The notes under the pieces were generated by a model. That model saw nothing but the letters and a program-made list of their open reading frames with translations, did no database searches and was not told the DNA's origin. From JBNKVT01 sp050299335 (lineage in GTDB: Bacteria > Pseudomonadota > Alphaproteobacteria > Rhodobacterales > Rhodobacteraceae), in contig JBNKVT010000004.1 of NCBI GenBank assembly GCA_050299335.1, forward strand, positions 1 through 40,864: a stretch of 40,864 nt of DNA, given 5' to 3'. Positions 31,241-39,436 of this stretch are shown piece after piece. The stretch's first letter is position 1. Each line of letters opens with the position of its first letter. A program made the position numbers and the translations under genes.

Positions 31241-31726
31241 TTAATTCAACACGAACTCGAGAATCAAAAGATCGCGGATCCGGCCCTCGCCGGTCACTAC
31301 CTGCACCCGGCGCAGCATCTGGGCGCGAAGCCGGGTCATCGCCGAGGTCCGCTCCAGTTCCTTGGGATCGACGGCGCGCAGGAACGTGTTCAGCGCGTCG
31401 GCTACGCGGGGCTTCAGCATCGCCACTTCCTCGGCATGTTCCAAAGGCACTTCGAGCGTACCGATAAATTTCAGATGCGAGGCGTGAGCGCCGGGATCGA
31501 GCGAGATGACCAGAGGGTCGAGCGGGATGTAGGTAAAGGCGTGTTCGTCAATCTCGGCGACTTCCGATTCGCCGCTCATCAACGATTCGAGCGCGCCCGA
31601 ATAGGTGGCGAAAAACCCGCCGCCGCCGGCGGCCAGCATCCCCACCAACCCCAGGATAAGCCCTTTTTTTCCGGACTTTTTCGGCGCTTCGGCCTCTTCT
31701 CTTTCAACTGCTTCGTCGTCAGCCAT
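31241..31726 (-). CDS. fliL: Flagellar basal body-associated protein FliL
   Basis: A 161-residue, single-pass inner-membrane protein that supports stator function around the basal body. A charged cytoplasmic N-terminus (EREEAEAPKKSGKKG) precedes the membrane segment (about 22-45). The periplasmic domain has the FliL pattern YIPLDPLVISLDPG, LKFIGTLEVP, and the C-terminal GRIRDLLILEFVLN. The ATG at 31726 has GAGG about eleven bases upstream. It is the first gene of the minus-strand unit and diverges from fliF, with a CtrA-like box in the shared gap. Confidence 0.93.
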   Translation of the reverse strand: MADDEAVEREEAEAPKKSGKKGLILGLVGMLAAGGGGFFATYSGALESLMSGESEVAEIDEHAFTYIPLDPLVISLDPGAHASHLKFIGTLEVPLEHAEEVAMLKPRVADALNTFLRAVDPKELERTSAMTRLRAQMLRRVQVVTGEGRIRDLLILEFVLN

Positions 31727-31775
31727 CTCGGCAGCCTCAAAATTCTTTCGATGAAACCGTTAAAGCAGGTTCGCA

Positions 31776-31790
31776 CTAACCAATTCTTAA
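31776..31790 (-). promoter_or_regulatory. CtrA-like box between fliL and fliF
   Basis: CTAA (31776-31779), seven bases, then TTAA (31787-31790). On the minus strand this reads TTAA-N7-TTAG, one mismatch to the CtrA consensus. The near edge is 49 bases from the fliL ATG and the far edge 73 bases from the fliF start, so it could serve both directions. It is the placement counterpart of the box before motA. Confidence 0.55.
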
Positions 31791-31863
31791 GGCTGTTTGG
31801 CCATTGTCCGATTGCAAGGACCGGCGCCAGAAGGGCGGCGGATGTAAATAGTGAGGCCATTAC

Positions 31864-33432
31864 GTGTCGCAGCTTCTGACAGTCTGGACCGCTCTGGATG
31901 CGCGCAAGCGCGCCGTTGTCTTTCTGTCGGTGATCGCCACGATGTTCGCGGTGTTCGGCCTCGCACGCATGGCCACAACTCCCGAAATGGCCGTCCTTTA
32001 TTCCGGCCTCGATCCCCAGGCCGCCGGCGAGGTGCTGACGGCGCTGGAACAGCGCGGATTGCAATATGAGGTTCGGGCCAGCTCGATCTATATCCCTCTC
32101 GACCAACGCGACGAGACACGGCTGGCCCTGGCCTCCGAAGGTCTGCCGGCGAGCGGGACTTCGGGTTATGAACTGCTGGACGGGCTGTCGGGATTCGGCA
32201 CCACCTCGCAGATGTTCGACGCCGCCTATTGGCGGGCGAAGGAAGGCGAGCTGGCGCGGACGATCCTGTCTTCTTCCGATATCCGCATGGCCCGCGTCCA
32301 TATCGCCAATCCGGTGAAACGCCCCTTCTCGCGCGAGGTGTCCTCCTCGGCCTCAGTCACCGTGACCATGGCCCGTGGGGCGCTCAGCGAGCCGCAGGCC
32401 CAGGCGATCCGCTACATGGTCGCCTCGGCGGTGGCGGGTCTGGTGCCGGAGGACGTGGCGATCATCGATTCGGATGCCGGTGTCGTCCTGCAGGCCGGTG
32501 ATACGGCCAGCGGTATCCTTCCCGGCGACGATCCCGCGACCAAGGCGGAAAAGCTGCGCGCAAATATCGAGCGGTTGCTGGCGGCAAGGGTCGGGCCGGG
32601 ACGAGCCGTGGTCGAGGTGAATGTCGAGGCCGATATGGACAGCCAGACGATCTCGGAGCGGGTGATCGACCCGACGAGCCGGATCGCGGTTTCCTCCGAC
32701 ACCGAGGAACGGGCGCAAAGCGCGTCCGGTACCGGGGCGTCGGCGGTGACGGTGGCCTCGAACCTGCCCGATGGCGATGTCGAGGGCGAGAATACCGAGA
32801 GCAATTCCAACGATACGCTGGCGCGTGAACGGCTGAACTTCGAATTCTCCGAGACGCGGCGCGAGCGGGTGATCCTGCCGGGACAGGTGCGTCGGATCAC
32901 CGTGGCGGTGATGGTCGACGGTATTACCGAGACCGCCGCCAACGGCACGACCAGCTGGTCGCCTCGCTCGCCCGAGGAAATCACTTCGCTGAAGACGCTG
33001 GTCGAATCGGCCATCGGCTTTGACGCGGCCCGTGGCGACGTGGTCACCATCGAATCGCTGCAATTCCCCGAACAGGCCGTCGTGGGCACCGAACTGACCG
33101 ACGATGACGGCACCCTGCTGTCGGGCGGACTGATCTCGATGATCCAGACCGGCGTTCTCGCCGTCGTCGCCCTGCTCCTCGGCCTCTTCGTCGTCCGTCC
33201 GATCCTGACCCAGGAGCCGGTGTCGGAATTCGATGGCGACGATTTCCAGGAAGGCGAGCTGATCGACGGCTCCGACCCGCTCTTGACCGGCGAGGCCGGA
33301 GACAAGCTGGCCAATGTACCGGAAGGCAAGATCACCAATCTCCGCCGCATCGTCGGCGAGCGTACCGAAGAATCCGCCGATGTTCTGCGGCGGTGGATCG
33401 ACACCAAGGAACCCCAGGAAGAAATGAGCTAA
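31864..33432 (+). CDS. fliF: Flagellar MS-ring protein FliF
   Basis: The MS-ring subunit in the cytoplasmic membrane on which the motor and export gate assemble, 522 residues. The first membrane segment is at about 18-36 and the second at about 422-442 (MIQTGVLAVVALLLGLFVVR). Between them is the large periplasmic region with the ring-building motifs (YSGLDPQAAGEVLTALEQRG, SGTSGYELLD, ARVHIANPV, YMVASAVAGLVPEDVAIIDS). The C-terminal tail (NLRRIVGERTEESADVLRRW) is the FliG-binding site. The start is the GTG at 31864, with GAGG about eight bases before. It leads the plus-strand run fliF-fliH-fliN-fliP-fliG. Confidence 0.95.
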   Translation: MSQLLTVWTALDARKRAVVFLSVIATMFAVFGLARMATTPEMAVLYSGLDPQAAGEVLTALEQRGLQYEVRASSIYIPLDQRDETRLALASEGLPASGTSGYELLDGLSGFGTTSQMFDAAYWRAKEGELARTILSSSDIRMARVHIANPVKRPFSREVSSSASVTVTMARGALSEPQAQAIRYMVASAVAGLVPEDVAIIDSDAGVVLQAGDTASGILPGDDPATKAEKLRANIERLLAARVGPGRAVVEVNVEADMDSQTISERVIDPTSRIAVSSDTEERAQSASGTGASAVTVASNLPDGDVEGENTESNSNDTLARERLNFEFSETRRERVILPGQVRRITVAVMVDGITETAANGTTSWSPRSPEEITSLKTLVESAIGFDAARGDVVTIESLQFPEQAVVGTELTDDDGTLLSGGLISMIQTGVLAVVALLLGLFVVRPILTQEPVSEFDGDDFQEGELIDGSDPLLTGEAGDKLANVPEGKITNLRRIVGERTEESADVLRRWIDTKEPQEEMS

Positions 33433-33436
33433 ACCC

Positions 33437-34039
33437 ATGTCCAGTATCAAGTTCGAGACCTTTGCCCCCAACGAGGCCGAAACCACGGCCAATGCCGAAA
33501 AGATGATGCAGCGGATGCGCTCCGCCTTCGAGGAGGGTCGCCGCCGGGGCTTTGCCGAAGGCGCCGCCGCCTCGGCCGAGGAACACGCCGCCGCCCAGGA
33601 CCAGCTGCGCTCGCAATTCATCGAATCGCTGAACGACCAGCGGATGAGCCATGAAGAGGCGCGGCTTGAGGTCACCAGAACCATCCTGCCGACCCTTCAG
33701 GCTCTGGTCTCGAAACTCGCCCCGACGCTGGCGCGCGCCGGGCTGGCGGGGATTGTCGAAGAGACCCTGACCGAGGCGATGCGCACCGCACCGACCGCCC
33801 GGCCGGTTATTCACTGCGCCCCGGAACTGGCCGAAGGGATCCGCGCCTCGCTTGCGGAACACGACGGCTCTTTCGACCTCGCAGCCGACAACCGGCTGAC
33901 GCCCCTGGAAGCACGGGTGAGCTGGGACGAAGGCTTTACGCATATCGATCTCGAAACCTGCATCCGCCGGATCGAGGCCGGGATCGACACCTTCGCCGAG
34001 ACCCTGACCCGTGACGAGGAGGACAGACATGTCGGATGA
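33437..34039 (+). CDS. fliH: FliH-like flagellar export regulator
   Basis: A 200-residue protein four bases downstream of fliF. Its N-terminal half is alpha-helical with a G-x-x-x-G-like EEGRRRGFAEGAAAS stretch. The C-terminal half resembles the FliH/HrpE stator-like domain, including the terminal DEGFTHIDLETCIRRIEAGI. FliH anchors the export ATPase FliI to the C ring through FliN, whose gene follows with an eleven-base overlap. FliH proteins are poorly conserved, so assignment rests on position, size and pattern. No FliI gene is present in the window. Confidence 0.78.
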   Translation: MSSIKFETFAPNEAETTANAEKMMQRMRSAFEEGRRRGFAEGAAASAEEHAAAQDQLRSQFIESLNDQRMSHEEARLEVTRTILPTLQALVSKLAPTLARAGLAGIVEETLTEAMRTAPTARPVIHCAPELAEGIRASLAEHDGSFDLAADNRLTPLEARVSWDEGFTHIDLETCIRRIEAGIDTFAETLTRDEEDRHVG

Positions 34040-34493
34040 CACCGAAGCGGAAACCGATCTGGACGAGGATGCCGATCTCGACGACGGGACCGGAGCGGCC
34101 GATGAAGTTCCCGCAGCCGGCGCGGCGGAGGAAGACCCCGTCGCTGCCCTTATGGAAGACGACGACACCGGCGCTGGTCCAGGCCCCAGGGGCGGCGGGA
34201 TCCTTCCCCAGGATCTCGACCTGGCGCCGAAGGCCCAGCAGCGGCAATCGGCCTTCATGGGTGTGCCGATCGAAGTGACGGTCTCGATCGGGCGGGCGCG
34301 GCCGCTGGTCAGCGAACTGGTGAAGCTCAGGCGCGACTCCGTGCTGACCCTCGATTCCAAGATCGAGGACCCCGTGGAGCTGTTCATCGGCGACCGGCTG
34401 ATTGCGCGCGGCGAGTTGCAGGAAATGGATGACGAGACCGGCCAGCTTGGCGTGCGTCTCACCGAAGTGGCCGATCTGTCAGGCGGTGTCTGA
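34029..34493 (+). CDS. fliN: Flagellar motor switch protein FliN
   Basis: A C-ring component, 154 residues. The C-terminal 85 residues are the SpoA-type domain (GVPIEVTVSIGRARPLVSEL, LTLDSKIEDPVELFIGDRLI, ARGELQEMD, VRLTEV). The first 60 residues are an acidic, probably disordered tail (DLDEDADLDDG, ALMEDDDTG) ending in PRGGG. FliN proteins are usually 100-140 residues, so this extension is a little long. The start is the ATG at 34029, preceded by GAGGAGG. A GTG at 34011 would also be in frame but has no ribosome-binding site. It overlaps fliH and fliP, so translation is coupled. Confidence 0.9.
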   Translation: MSDDTEAETDLDEDADLDDGTGAADEVPAAGAAEEDPVAALMEDDDTGAGPGPRGGGILPQDLDLAPKAQQRQSAFMGVPIEVTVSIGRARPLVSELVKLRRDSVLTLDSKIEDPVELFIGDRLIARGELQEMDDETGQLGVRLTEVADLSGGV

Positions 34494-35223
34494 CCGGTCC
34501 CGATATCTGCTGCTGCCCCTCCTGGCGGCGGTCTTGCTGCTTGCCCCTCTGCCGGGCTGGGCGCAGCAGGTGTCGATCGATCTCGGCGGCGACGGCTCGC
34601 TGTCCTTGCGCACGATCCAGCTCTTCGTGCTCCTGACCCTGCTCAGCCTTGCGCCGGGCCTCGCGATCATGGTGACCTGTTTCCCCTTCATGGTCACCGT
34701 CCTGTCGATCCTCAGACAGGCCATCGGCGTCCAGCAGGCCCCGCCCAACATGATGATCGTCTCGCTGGCGCTGTTCCTGACCTGGTTCGTCATGGAGCCG
34801 GTCTTCACCGAGGCCTGGACCACCGGCATCCGCCCGCTTCTCGACGGCACCGCGACCCCGGAAGCCGCCTTTGCCACCACCATGGGCCCGTTCCGGCTGT
34901 TCATGGGGGCCCGCGTCGATCCCGACACGATGCAGATGATGCTCGACGCCGCCCCCCGGGCCCCGGTGGAAGGCGAAGAGATGCCGCTGTCGATCCTGAT
35001 CCCGTCGTTCCTGCTGTCGGAAATTCAGCGCGGCTTCGAGGTCGGCTTTCTGGTTTTTTTACCTTTCCTCGTTATCGACCTCGTAGTGGCAGCGGTGCTG
35101 ATGTCGATGGGGATGATGATGGTTCCTCCGGCGGTGGTCGCCCTGCCCTTCAAACTGGCCTTCTTCGTCATTGCCGACGGATGGGGGCTTCTGGCGGGTG
35201 CGATGGTGAGGAGCTACAGCTGA
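34486..35223 (+). CDS. fliP: Flagellar export gate protein FliP
   Basis: An inner-membrane export-gate subunit, 245 residues. A cleavable-type signal (LLLPLLAAVLLLAPLPGWAQ) is followed by four membrane segments. FliP motifs are clear: LLSLAPGLAIMVTCFPFMVT, RQAIGVQQAPPNMMIVSLAL, LIPSFLLSEIQRGFEVGFLV and GMMMVPPAVVALPFKLAFF. The start is read as the GTG at 34486, eight bases inside the fliN end. Earlier in-frame codons are just the shifted fliN frame. FliP pairs with FliQ and FliR, neither of which lies in the window. Confidence 0.95.
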   Translation: MSDRSRYLLLPLLAAVLLLAPLPGWAQQVSIDLGGDGSLSLRTIQLFVLLTLLSLAPGLAIMVTCFPFMVTVLSILRQAIGVQQAPPNMMIVSLALFLTWFVMEPVFTEAWTTGIRPLLDGTATPEAAFATTMGPFRLFMGARVDPDTMQMMLDAAPRAPVEGEEMPLSILIPSFLLSEIQRGFEVGFLVFLPFLVIDLVVAAVLMSMGMMMVPPAVVALPFKLAFFVIADGWGLLAGAMVRSYS

Positions 35224-35224
35224 A

Positions 35225-36343
35225 ATGGCCGAGGCCGAGACAGAAAGCGAGCAGGAAAGACTGCCGCAACCTTGGGCCAATGCCAAATTCAGCGGCAAGG
35301 CGCTGAAGGAAACCCAGCCGAAGGGTAGCGCAATCCAGGAAGCGACCATGCTGCCGATCGAAAAGGCGGCGGTGATCCTGACGGCGATCGGACCGGAAAA
35401 CGCCGCCAGTTTTCTCAAGGATATGTCGGAATCCAGCCTGACTCGCGCGGCGACGGCAATCAGCAGGCTGCCCAGCATCACGCCTGAACTTCTCGATTCA
35501 GTCATTGCCGAGTTTCTGCTGTCCATCGGTTCCGAAGAGGAAATCGCCGGGGGCGCGGGCGCGGCGCGGCGCCTCCTGGAACAGGTGCTCGACGACGCCA
35601 CAATCGACAAGATCATGTTCGATATCGAAGGCGGCTACCAGCGCAAGGCCTGGAAGGCGCTCAACGACTGTTCGGTGGGGGCGCTCGCGGCCTTCGTCGC
35701 CGCCGAGCATCCCCAGACCGCGGCGGTGATCCTCAGCGAACTGCGCCCAGACAAGGCCGCCGGGGTGATCGAACGGCTGGATCAGGAATTCGCCCAGCAG
35801 ACGGTGCTGCGCCTGTCGCGGGTGCCGGTGCTGGACCAGAAGGTCGCCGACATGGTCGAAGTGGTGATCGCCCGCGACTTCCTATCGGCCCTGCAGCGCA
35901 CCCAGCGCACCCGCAAACCGGCCGATCTGATCGCAGGCATGATGAACAACATGTCGACCGAAAATCGCACCCGGATGCTGCAGCATCTGGAGGACCAGAA
36001 ACCGGCCCTGGCTTCGGAAGTCATCAAGGTCATGTTCACCTTCGCCGATATCCGCCGCCGCGTGGAGCCGCGCGACGTGTCGATGATTATCAAGGAAATC
36101 GACGAAATGGTGCTGACCGTGGCGATCAAGGCCGCCCAGAATGCCAAGATCGCCTCGGCGGAATTCGTGCTCGAAAACCTGCCAAAACGCCTCGCGGAGC
36201 GGCTTGCCGAGGATATCGAGTCCATGCCCGATCCCACACAGCGCGACGGCGAGGCTGCCCAGCAGGAAGTCGTTCGCACCGTTCAGGAGATGGCGCAGGC
36301 CGGCAAGATCTATCTCATCGAGGTGGAGGGTCTGGAAGAATAG
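35225..36343 (+). CDS. fliG: Flagellar motor switch protein FliG
   Basis: The rotor protein that meshes with the stators, 372 residues, slightly longer than usual because of a 40-residue N-terminal extension. The N domain starts with LPIEKAAVILTAIGPENAASF and binds FliF. The middle domain contains the conserved EHPQTAAVILSEL and FliM-binding helices. The C domain holds the torque helix (EVIKVMFTFADIRRRVEPRD, with MIIKEIDEM). It is one base after fliP. The common order places fliG directly after fliF, so this position is unusual. There is no convincing flagellar gene downstream. Confidence 0.93.
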   Translation: MAEAETESEQERLPQPWANAKFSGKALKETQPKGSAIQEATMLPIEKAAVILTAIGPENAASFLKDMSESSLTRAATAISRLPSITPELLDSVIAEFLLSIGSEEEIAGGAGAARRLLEQVLDDATIDKIMFDIEGGYQRKAWKALNDCSVGALAAFVAAEHPQTAAVILSELRPDKAAGVIERLDQEFAQQTVLRLSRVPVLDQKVADMVEVVIARDFLSALQRTQRTRKPADLIAGMMNNMSTENRTRMLQHLEDQKPALASEVIKVMFTFADIRRRVEPRDVSMIIKEIDEMVLTVAIKAAQNAKIASAEFVLENLPKRLAERLAEDIESMPDPTQRDGEAAQQEVVRTVQEMAQAGKIYLIEVEGLEE

Positions 36344-36931
36344 CTGCTGCCGTGGCCCGAAGGACCCCGGTCGTTCCCGAAATCAAGGTCGGGATTGCAG
36401 CACGATCGCCTTCGTCCGGCCAACCCGGCGCATAGTCGGGCAACATGCGTGACTTGGCTTCTTCGGTCTGTACTTTCACCTTGTGTATCGCGCCATGCGT
36501 TCCGGCGTCGATCGAGACGAGCCAGTCCGGTTCAGACCCGTGGCACGCCTTTCACTGAGCGTTGCCGAATGCGCGTCATCCCGCCCATTCGGGAATTGCC
36601 GCTGGTCGCGCTCGATGCCTGATCGAAATGTCCAACACGTCTCCGAGCGTCCGTTCCCGCTGTCTGAGGTCCGTACAGACTCAGGAGGAGGCAAACCTGA
36701 CCTGGGACAGCCCGGAACTCGGCAAGCTCCGGGCATGTGCGAGGCGAACTGTCCAGAGAACCCTCGCGACCATGTCGGGGCTGCAGTCGATTGAGGCAAT
36801 TCGGATTTGGCTCAGCCGCAGTTATCATATTGTTATTTAATGATTTAATTCGACATCCTGCAGAGCACTTGAAAATAACTGACTGGTCAGTTATTTTGAA
36901 GCAAGCTGCGTCACCACAGAGATTCGCACTC
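36344..36931. other. 588-base non-coding stretch between fliG and the TetR gene
   Basis: No plausible gene was found. Short inverted repeats occur: TCCCGA/TCGGGA at 36375-36394 shortly after fliG, and GCCCGGA/TCCGGGC at 36710-36734. Neither has a T tract. The last 100 bases are A/T-rich and carry the 26-bp palindrome, so the promoter of the TetR operon lies there. The rest may be a degraded or transferred remnant. Confidence 0.45.
36872..36897. promoter_or_regulatory. Perfect 26-bp palindromic operator of the TetR-export operon
   Basis: Arms AAAATAACTGAC (36872-36883) and GTCAGTTATTTT (36886-36897) are perfect reverse complements around TG. The centre is about 47 bases upstream of the TetR start codon. 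The AACTGAC/GTCAGTT halves resemble many TetR-family operators, so autoregulation by the following gene is very likely. Confidence 0.8.
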
Positions 36932-37570
36932 ATGAACCGTCGGAAACCGGAAAAGAAATTCGAAAGGCGCGCCGAGGACCGCCCTGACGAAGTGCTCGAC
37001 GCCGCGCTCGATCTGTTCCTCCGCGACGGGTTCGAGACCACGCGGGTCGAGGATATCGCCGCCGCTGCCGGTATTTCGAAAGCGACCGTCTATCTCTATT
37101 TCCCCTCCAAACAGGCGCTTCTGGAAAGCATCATCCGCCGCTCGCTGGGGGCCATCCCCGACGAGGTCGGCCTGGCGGTGCTGCCTTTCGCCGATGATCC
37201 CGCCAAGGCCCTTAAGGGGGCCCTGGCGATTTTCGCCGACCGGCTGAGCGAGCCCCGCAATTCCGCCGTCCCGATGCTGATCCTGCGCGAAGCCCTGCGG
37301 TTTCCCGATCTGGCCGACATGTACCGCCGCGAGGTCCTGTCAAAGGGTGTGGGCATCCTGTCGGGTATTCTCGCCTCGGGCGTCGCCTCGGGGGCGTTCC
37401 GCAAGGTCGATCCCGACCTGACCATTCGCAACGTCATCGGGCCCATCATGCTGCACCTGCTGATGGCCCGGGTTTTCGGCATCGGCGACGCCTCGCCTGC
37501 CGGGCTGCGCGCGCTGTTCGACAATCATATCGACATTCTTCTGCACGGCCTGGAGGCCAGTCATGGATGA
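36932..37570 (+). CDS. TetR-family transcriptional regulator of export operon
   Basis: A 212-residue repressor. The helix-turn-helix lies at about residues 37-61 (VEDIAAAAGISKATVYLYFPSKQALL). The C-terminal domain (about 70-212) has the AcrR-type layout, including NVIGPIMLHLLMARVFG. The ATG at 36932 follows a weak GAGA; in-frame ATGs further upstream lie before the operator. Its 3' end overlaps the HlyD gene by eight bases, so repressor and pump are co-translated and presumably self-controlled through the palindrome at 36872-36897. The inducer is likely a substrate of the pump. Confidence 0.92.
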   Translation: MNRRKPEKKFERRAEDRPDEVLDAALDLFLRDGFETTRVEDIAAAAGISKATVYLYFPSKQALLESIIRRSLGAIPDEVGLAVLPFADDPAKALKGALAIFADRLSEPRNSAVPMLILREALRFPDLADMYRREVLSKGVGILSGILASGVASGAFRKVDPDLTIRNVIGPIMLHLLMARVFGIGDASPAGLRALFDNHIDILLHGLEASHG

Positions 37571-38504
37571 GATCATCGGATTTTTCACCGGCCTTCTGGC
37601 CATCTTTTCACCGCCCGAACCGGTGCCCTTCGTCTATTCGGGCTATATCGAGGGCAGTTTCGTTTTCGCCTCCCCGACCACGACCGGCCGGGTCGAGGAG
37701 ATCCACGTCACCGAGGGCCAGGTGATCGCCGCCGGAGCGCTCCTGTTCGTCCAGGACCGGGTCCAGCTGACCGCCGCCGTCGCCGCCGCCAAGGCGCAGC
37801 TTCGGGTGGCCGAGGCGCAATTGGCCAATATCGGCTCCGGCGCCCGGGAAGAGGAACTGGCAGTCGTTCGCGCCGAACTGGACCAGGCCCGGGTCACCCT
37901 GGAGCTCGCCGAAAAGACCCTCGAACGCTCGCGCCAGCTGGTCGCCGACAATATCATCGCCCAGACCCGCCTCGATCAGGACCTGTCGGCCCAGGCCACC
38001 GCCAATGCCCAGGTCCGTCGTCTGGAGGCGGAACTGACCGCCATGGAGCTGCCGGCCCGCGCCGAAGAACTGGTCGCCGCCCGCGCCAGCGTCGAGGCAG
38101 CGGAGGCCGAGGTCGAGCGCATCCAGTCCGATCTCGACGCCCGCACCGTCTCCGCCCCTGTGGCCGGTCTGGTCGAGAAGGTGTTTTTCGAGCCCGGCGA
38201 AGTTGCCACCGCCGGCACACCCGTCGTCTCGATCCTGCCCGAAAACGCTCTGACCATCCGCTTCTATGTCCGCGAGAGTGAGCGCTCGGCGCTGAGCGTC
38301 GGCGACCTTTTCACCATGACCTGCGACGGCTGCCCGACCGATTACACCGCCACCCTCACCCGCATCGACGCCGACCCGCAATTCTCGCCGCCGATCATCT
38401 ATTCCCGCGAAGAGCGCGCCCGCATGGTCTTCCGCGCCGAGGCCGAGACGATGGAGGACATCCCCCTTCTGCCCGGCCAGCCGGTCACGTTGAGCCTGCA
38501 ATGA
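37563..38504 (+). CDS. HlyD-family periplasmic adaptor (YbhG-like)
   Basis: A 313-residue membrane-fusion subunit that links an inner-membrane ABC exporter to the outer membrane. A short hydrophobic N-terminus is followed by a biotinyl-lipoyl half (about 31-60, FVFASPTTTGRVEEIHVTEG), a long helical hairpin (about 70-195), and a returning lipoyl half (TVSAPVAGLVEKVFFEPGE). A beta-barrel segment and the final region with LLPGQPVTLSL complete it. The layout matches E. coli YbhG. It overlaps the TetR gene by eight bases and the ATPase gene by four (ATGA). Confidence 0.9.
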   Translation: MDEIIGFFTGLLAIFSPPEPVPFVYSGYIEGSFVFASPTTTGRVEEIHVTEGQVIAAGALLFVQDRVQLTAAVAAAKAQLRVAEAQLANIGSGAREEELAVVRAELDQARVTLELAEKTLERSRQLVADNIIAQTRLDQDLSAQATANAQVRRLEAELTAMELPARAEELVAARASVEAAEAEVERIQSDLDARTVSAPVAGLVEKVFFEPGEVATAGTPVVSILPENALTIRFYVRESERSALSVGDLFTMTCDGCPTDYTATLTRIDADPQFSPPIIYSREERARMVFRAEAETMEDIPLLPGQPVTLSLQ

Positions 38505-39436
38505 GCGACACCGTCATCGACGCCACCGGCATCACCAAGAGCTTCGGCGACCGCAAGGTGGTGGACGACTTCGCGATTCAGGTGCCAAAGGGAGCAATCT
38601 ACGGGTTTCTGGGGCCGAACGGCTCGGGCAAGACCACGACGATCCGCATCCTGTGCGGGCTCTTGACGGCGGATGAAGGCGGCGGCACATGCCTTGGCTA
38701 CGACATCCGCAAGGAGGCGCTGAAAATCAAGGAGCGGGTCGGCTACATGACCCAGAAATTCTCGCTCTATCAGGATCTGACGATCGCCGAAAATCTCGAC
38801 TTCGTCGCCCGCATGTTCCGGGTCAAGAACCGCAAGGTCCGGGTGCAGGCGGCGCTTGAGGAGCTGGGGCTGGCCGACCGGTCGAAGCAACTGGCGGGGA
38901 ACCTGTCGGGCGGCTGGAAACAGCGGCTGGCGCTGGCCGCCTGCCTGATCCACGACCCCGCGCTTCTCTTGCTCGACGAACCCACCGCCGGGGTCGATCC
39001 CAAGGCCCGGCGCGAGTTCTGGGACGAGATCAGGCGGCTGTCGGCCAAGGGCGTCACCGTGCTGGTCTCGACCCATTACATGGATGAGGCGGTGCAATGT
39101 GACAGCCTCACCTATATCGCCTATGGGCGGAAGATGATCGACGGGCCGACGGCGGAACTGGCGGCGACCATCGGGCTGACCAGCTGGCATGTGGACGGGC
39201 CCGATCTGGCCAGGCTGGAGGCCGTGTTCAAGCAGGCCCCCGGCGTCGATCAGGTGGCGCGCTTCGGCACGTCGCTGCATGTCTCGGGCACCGATCCCGT
39301 GCGGCTGGAAACCTCGGTCCGGTCGCTCAGCGAAGCCGCCGGGGCGAATTGCCACCGGCTGGAATCGGGGCTTGAGGAGGCCTTCATCTACCTCATGTCC
39401 GGGGCCACCGACAATTTCGCCGGGCCTGCCCAATGA
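38501..39436 (+). CDS. ABC exporter ATP-binding protein (YbhF/CcmA type)
   Basis: A single-domain ATPase, 311 residues. The Walker A is GPNGSGKT (38-45), the signature LSGGW (135-139) and the Walker B LLLLDEPTAGVD (154-165), with STHYMDEA as the H-loop. The C-terminal 80 residues are the usual extension of this class. E. coli YbhF has two ATPase domains on one chain; here there is one, and the pump probably uses a homodimer. Start and stop overlap the neighbours (ATGA at both ends). Confidence 0.93.
   Translation: MSDTVIDATGITKSFGDRKVVDDFAIQVPKGAIYGFLGPNGSGKTTTIRILCGLLTADEGGGTCLGYDIRKEALKIKERVGYMTQKFSLYQDLTIAENLDFVARMFRVKNRKVRVQAALEELGLADRSKQLAGNLSGGWKQRLALAACLIHDPALLLLDEPTAGVDPKARREFWDEIRRLSAKGVTVLVSTHYMDEAVQCDSLTYIAYGRKMIDGPTAELAATIGLTSWHVDGPDLARLEAVFKQAPGVDQVARFGTSLHVSGTDPVRLETSVRSLSEAAGANCHRLESGLEEAFIYLMSGATDNFAGPAQ

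Noticed and set aside
36532..37041. Minus-strand 169-codon frame upstream of the TetR gene
   Set aside because: It crosses the TetR start and operator antisense and is serine/arginine-rich without motifs.
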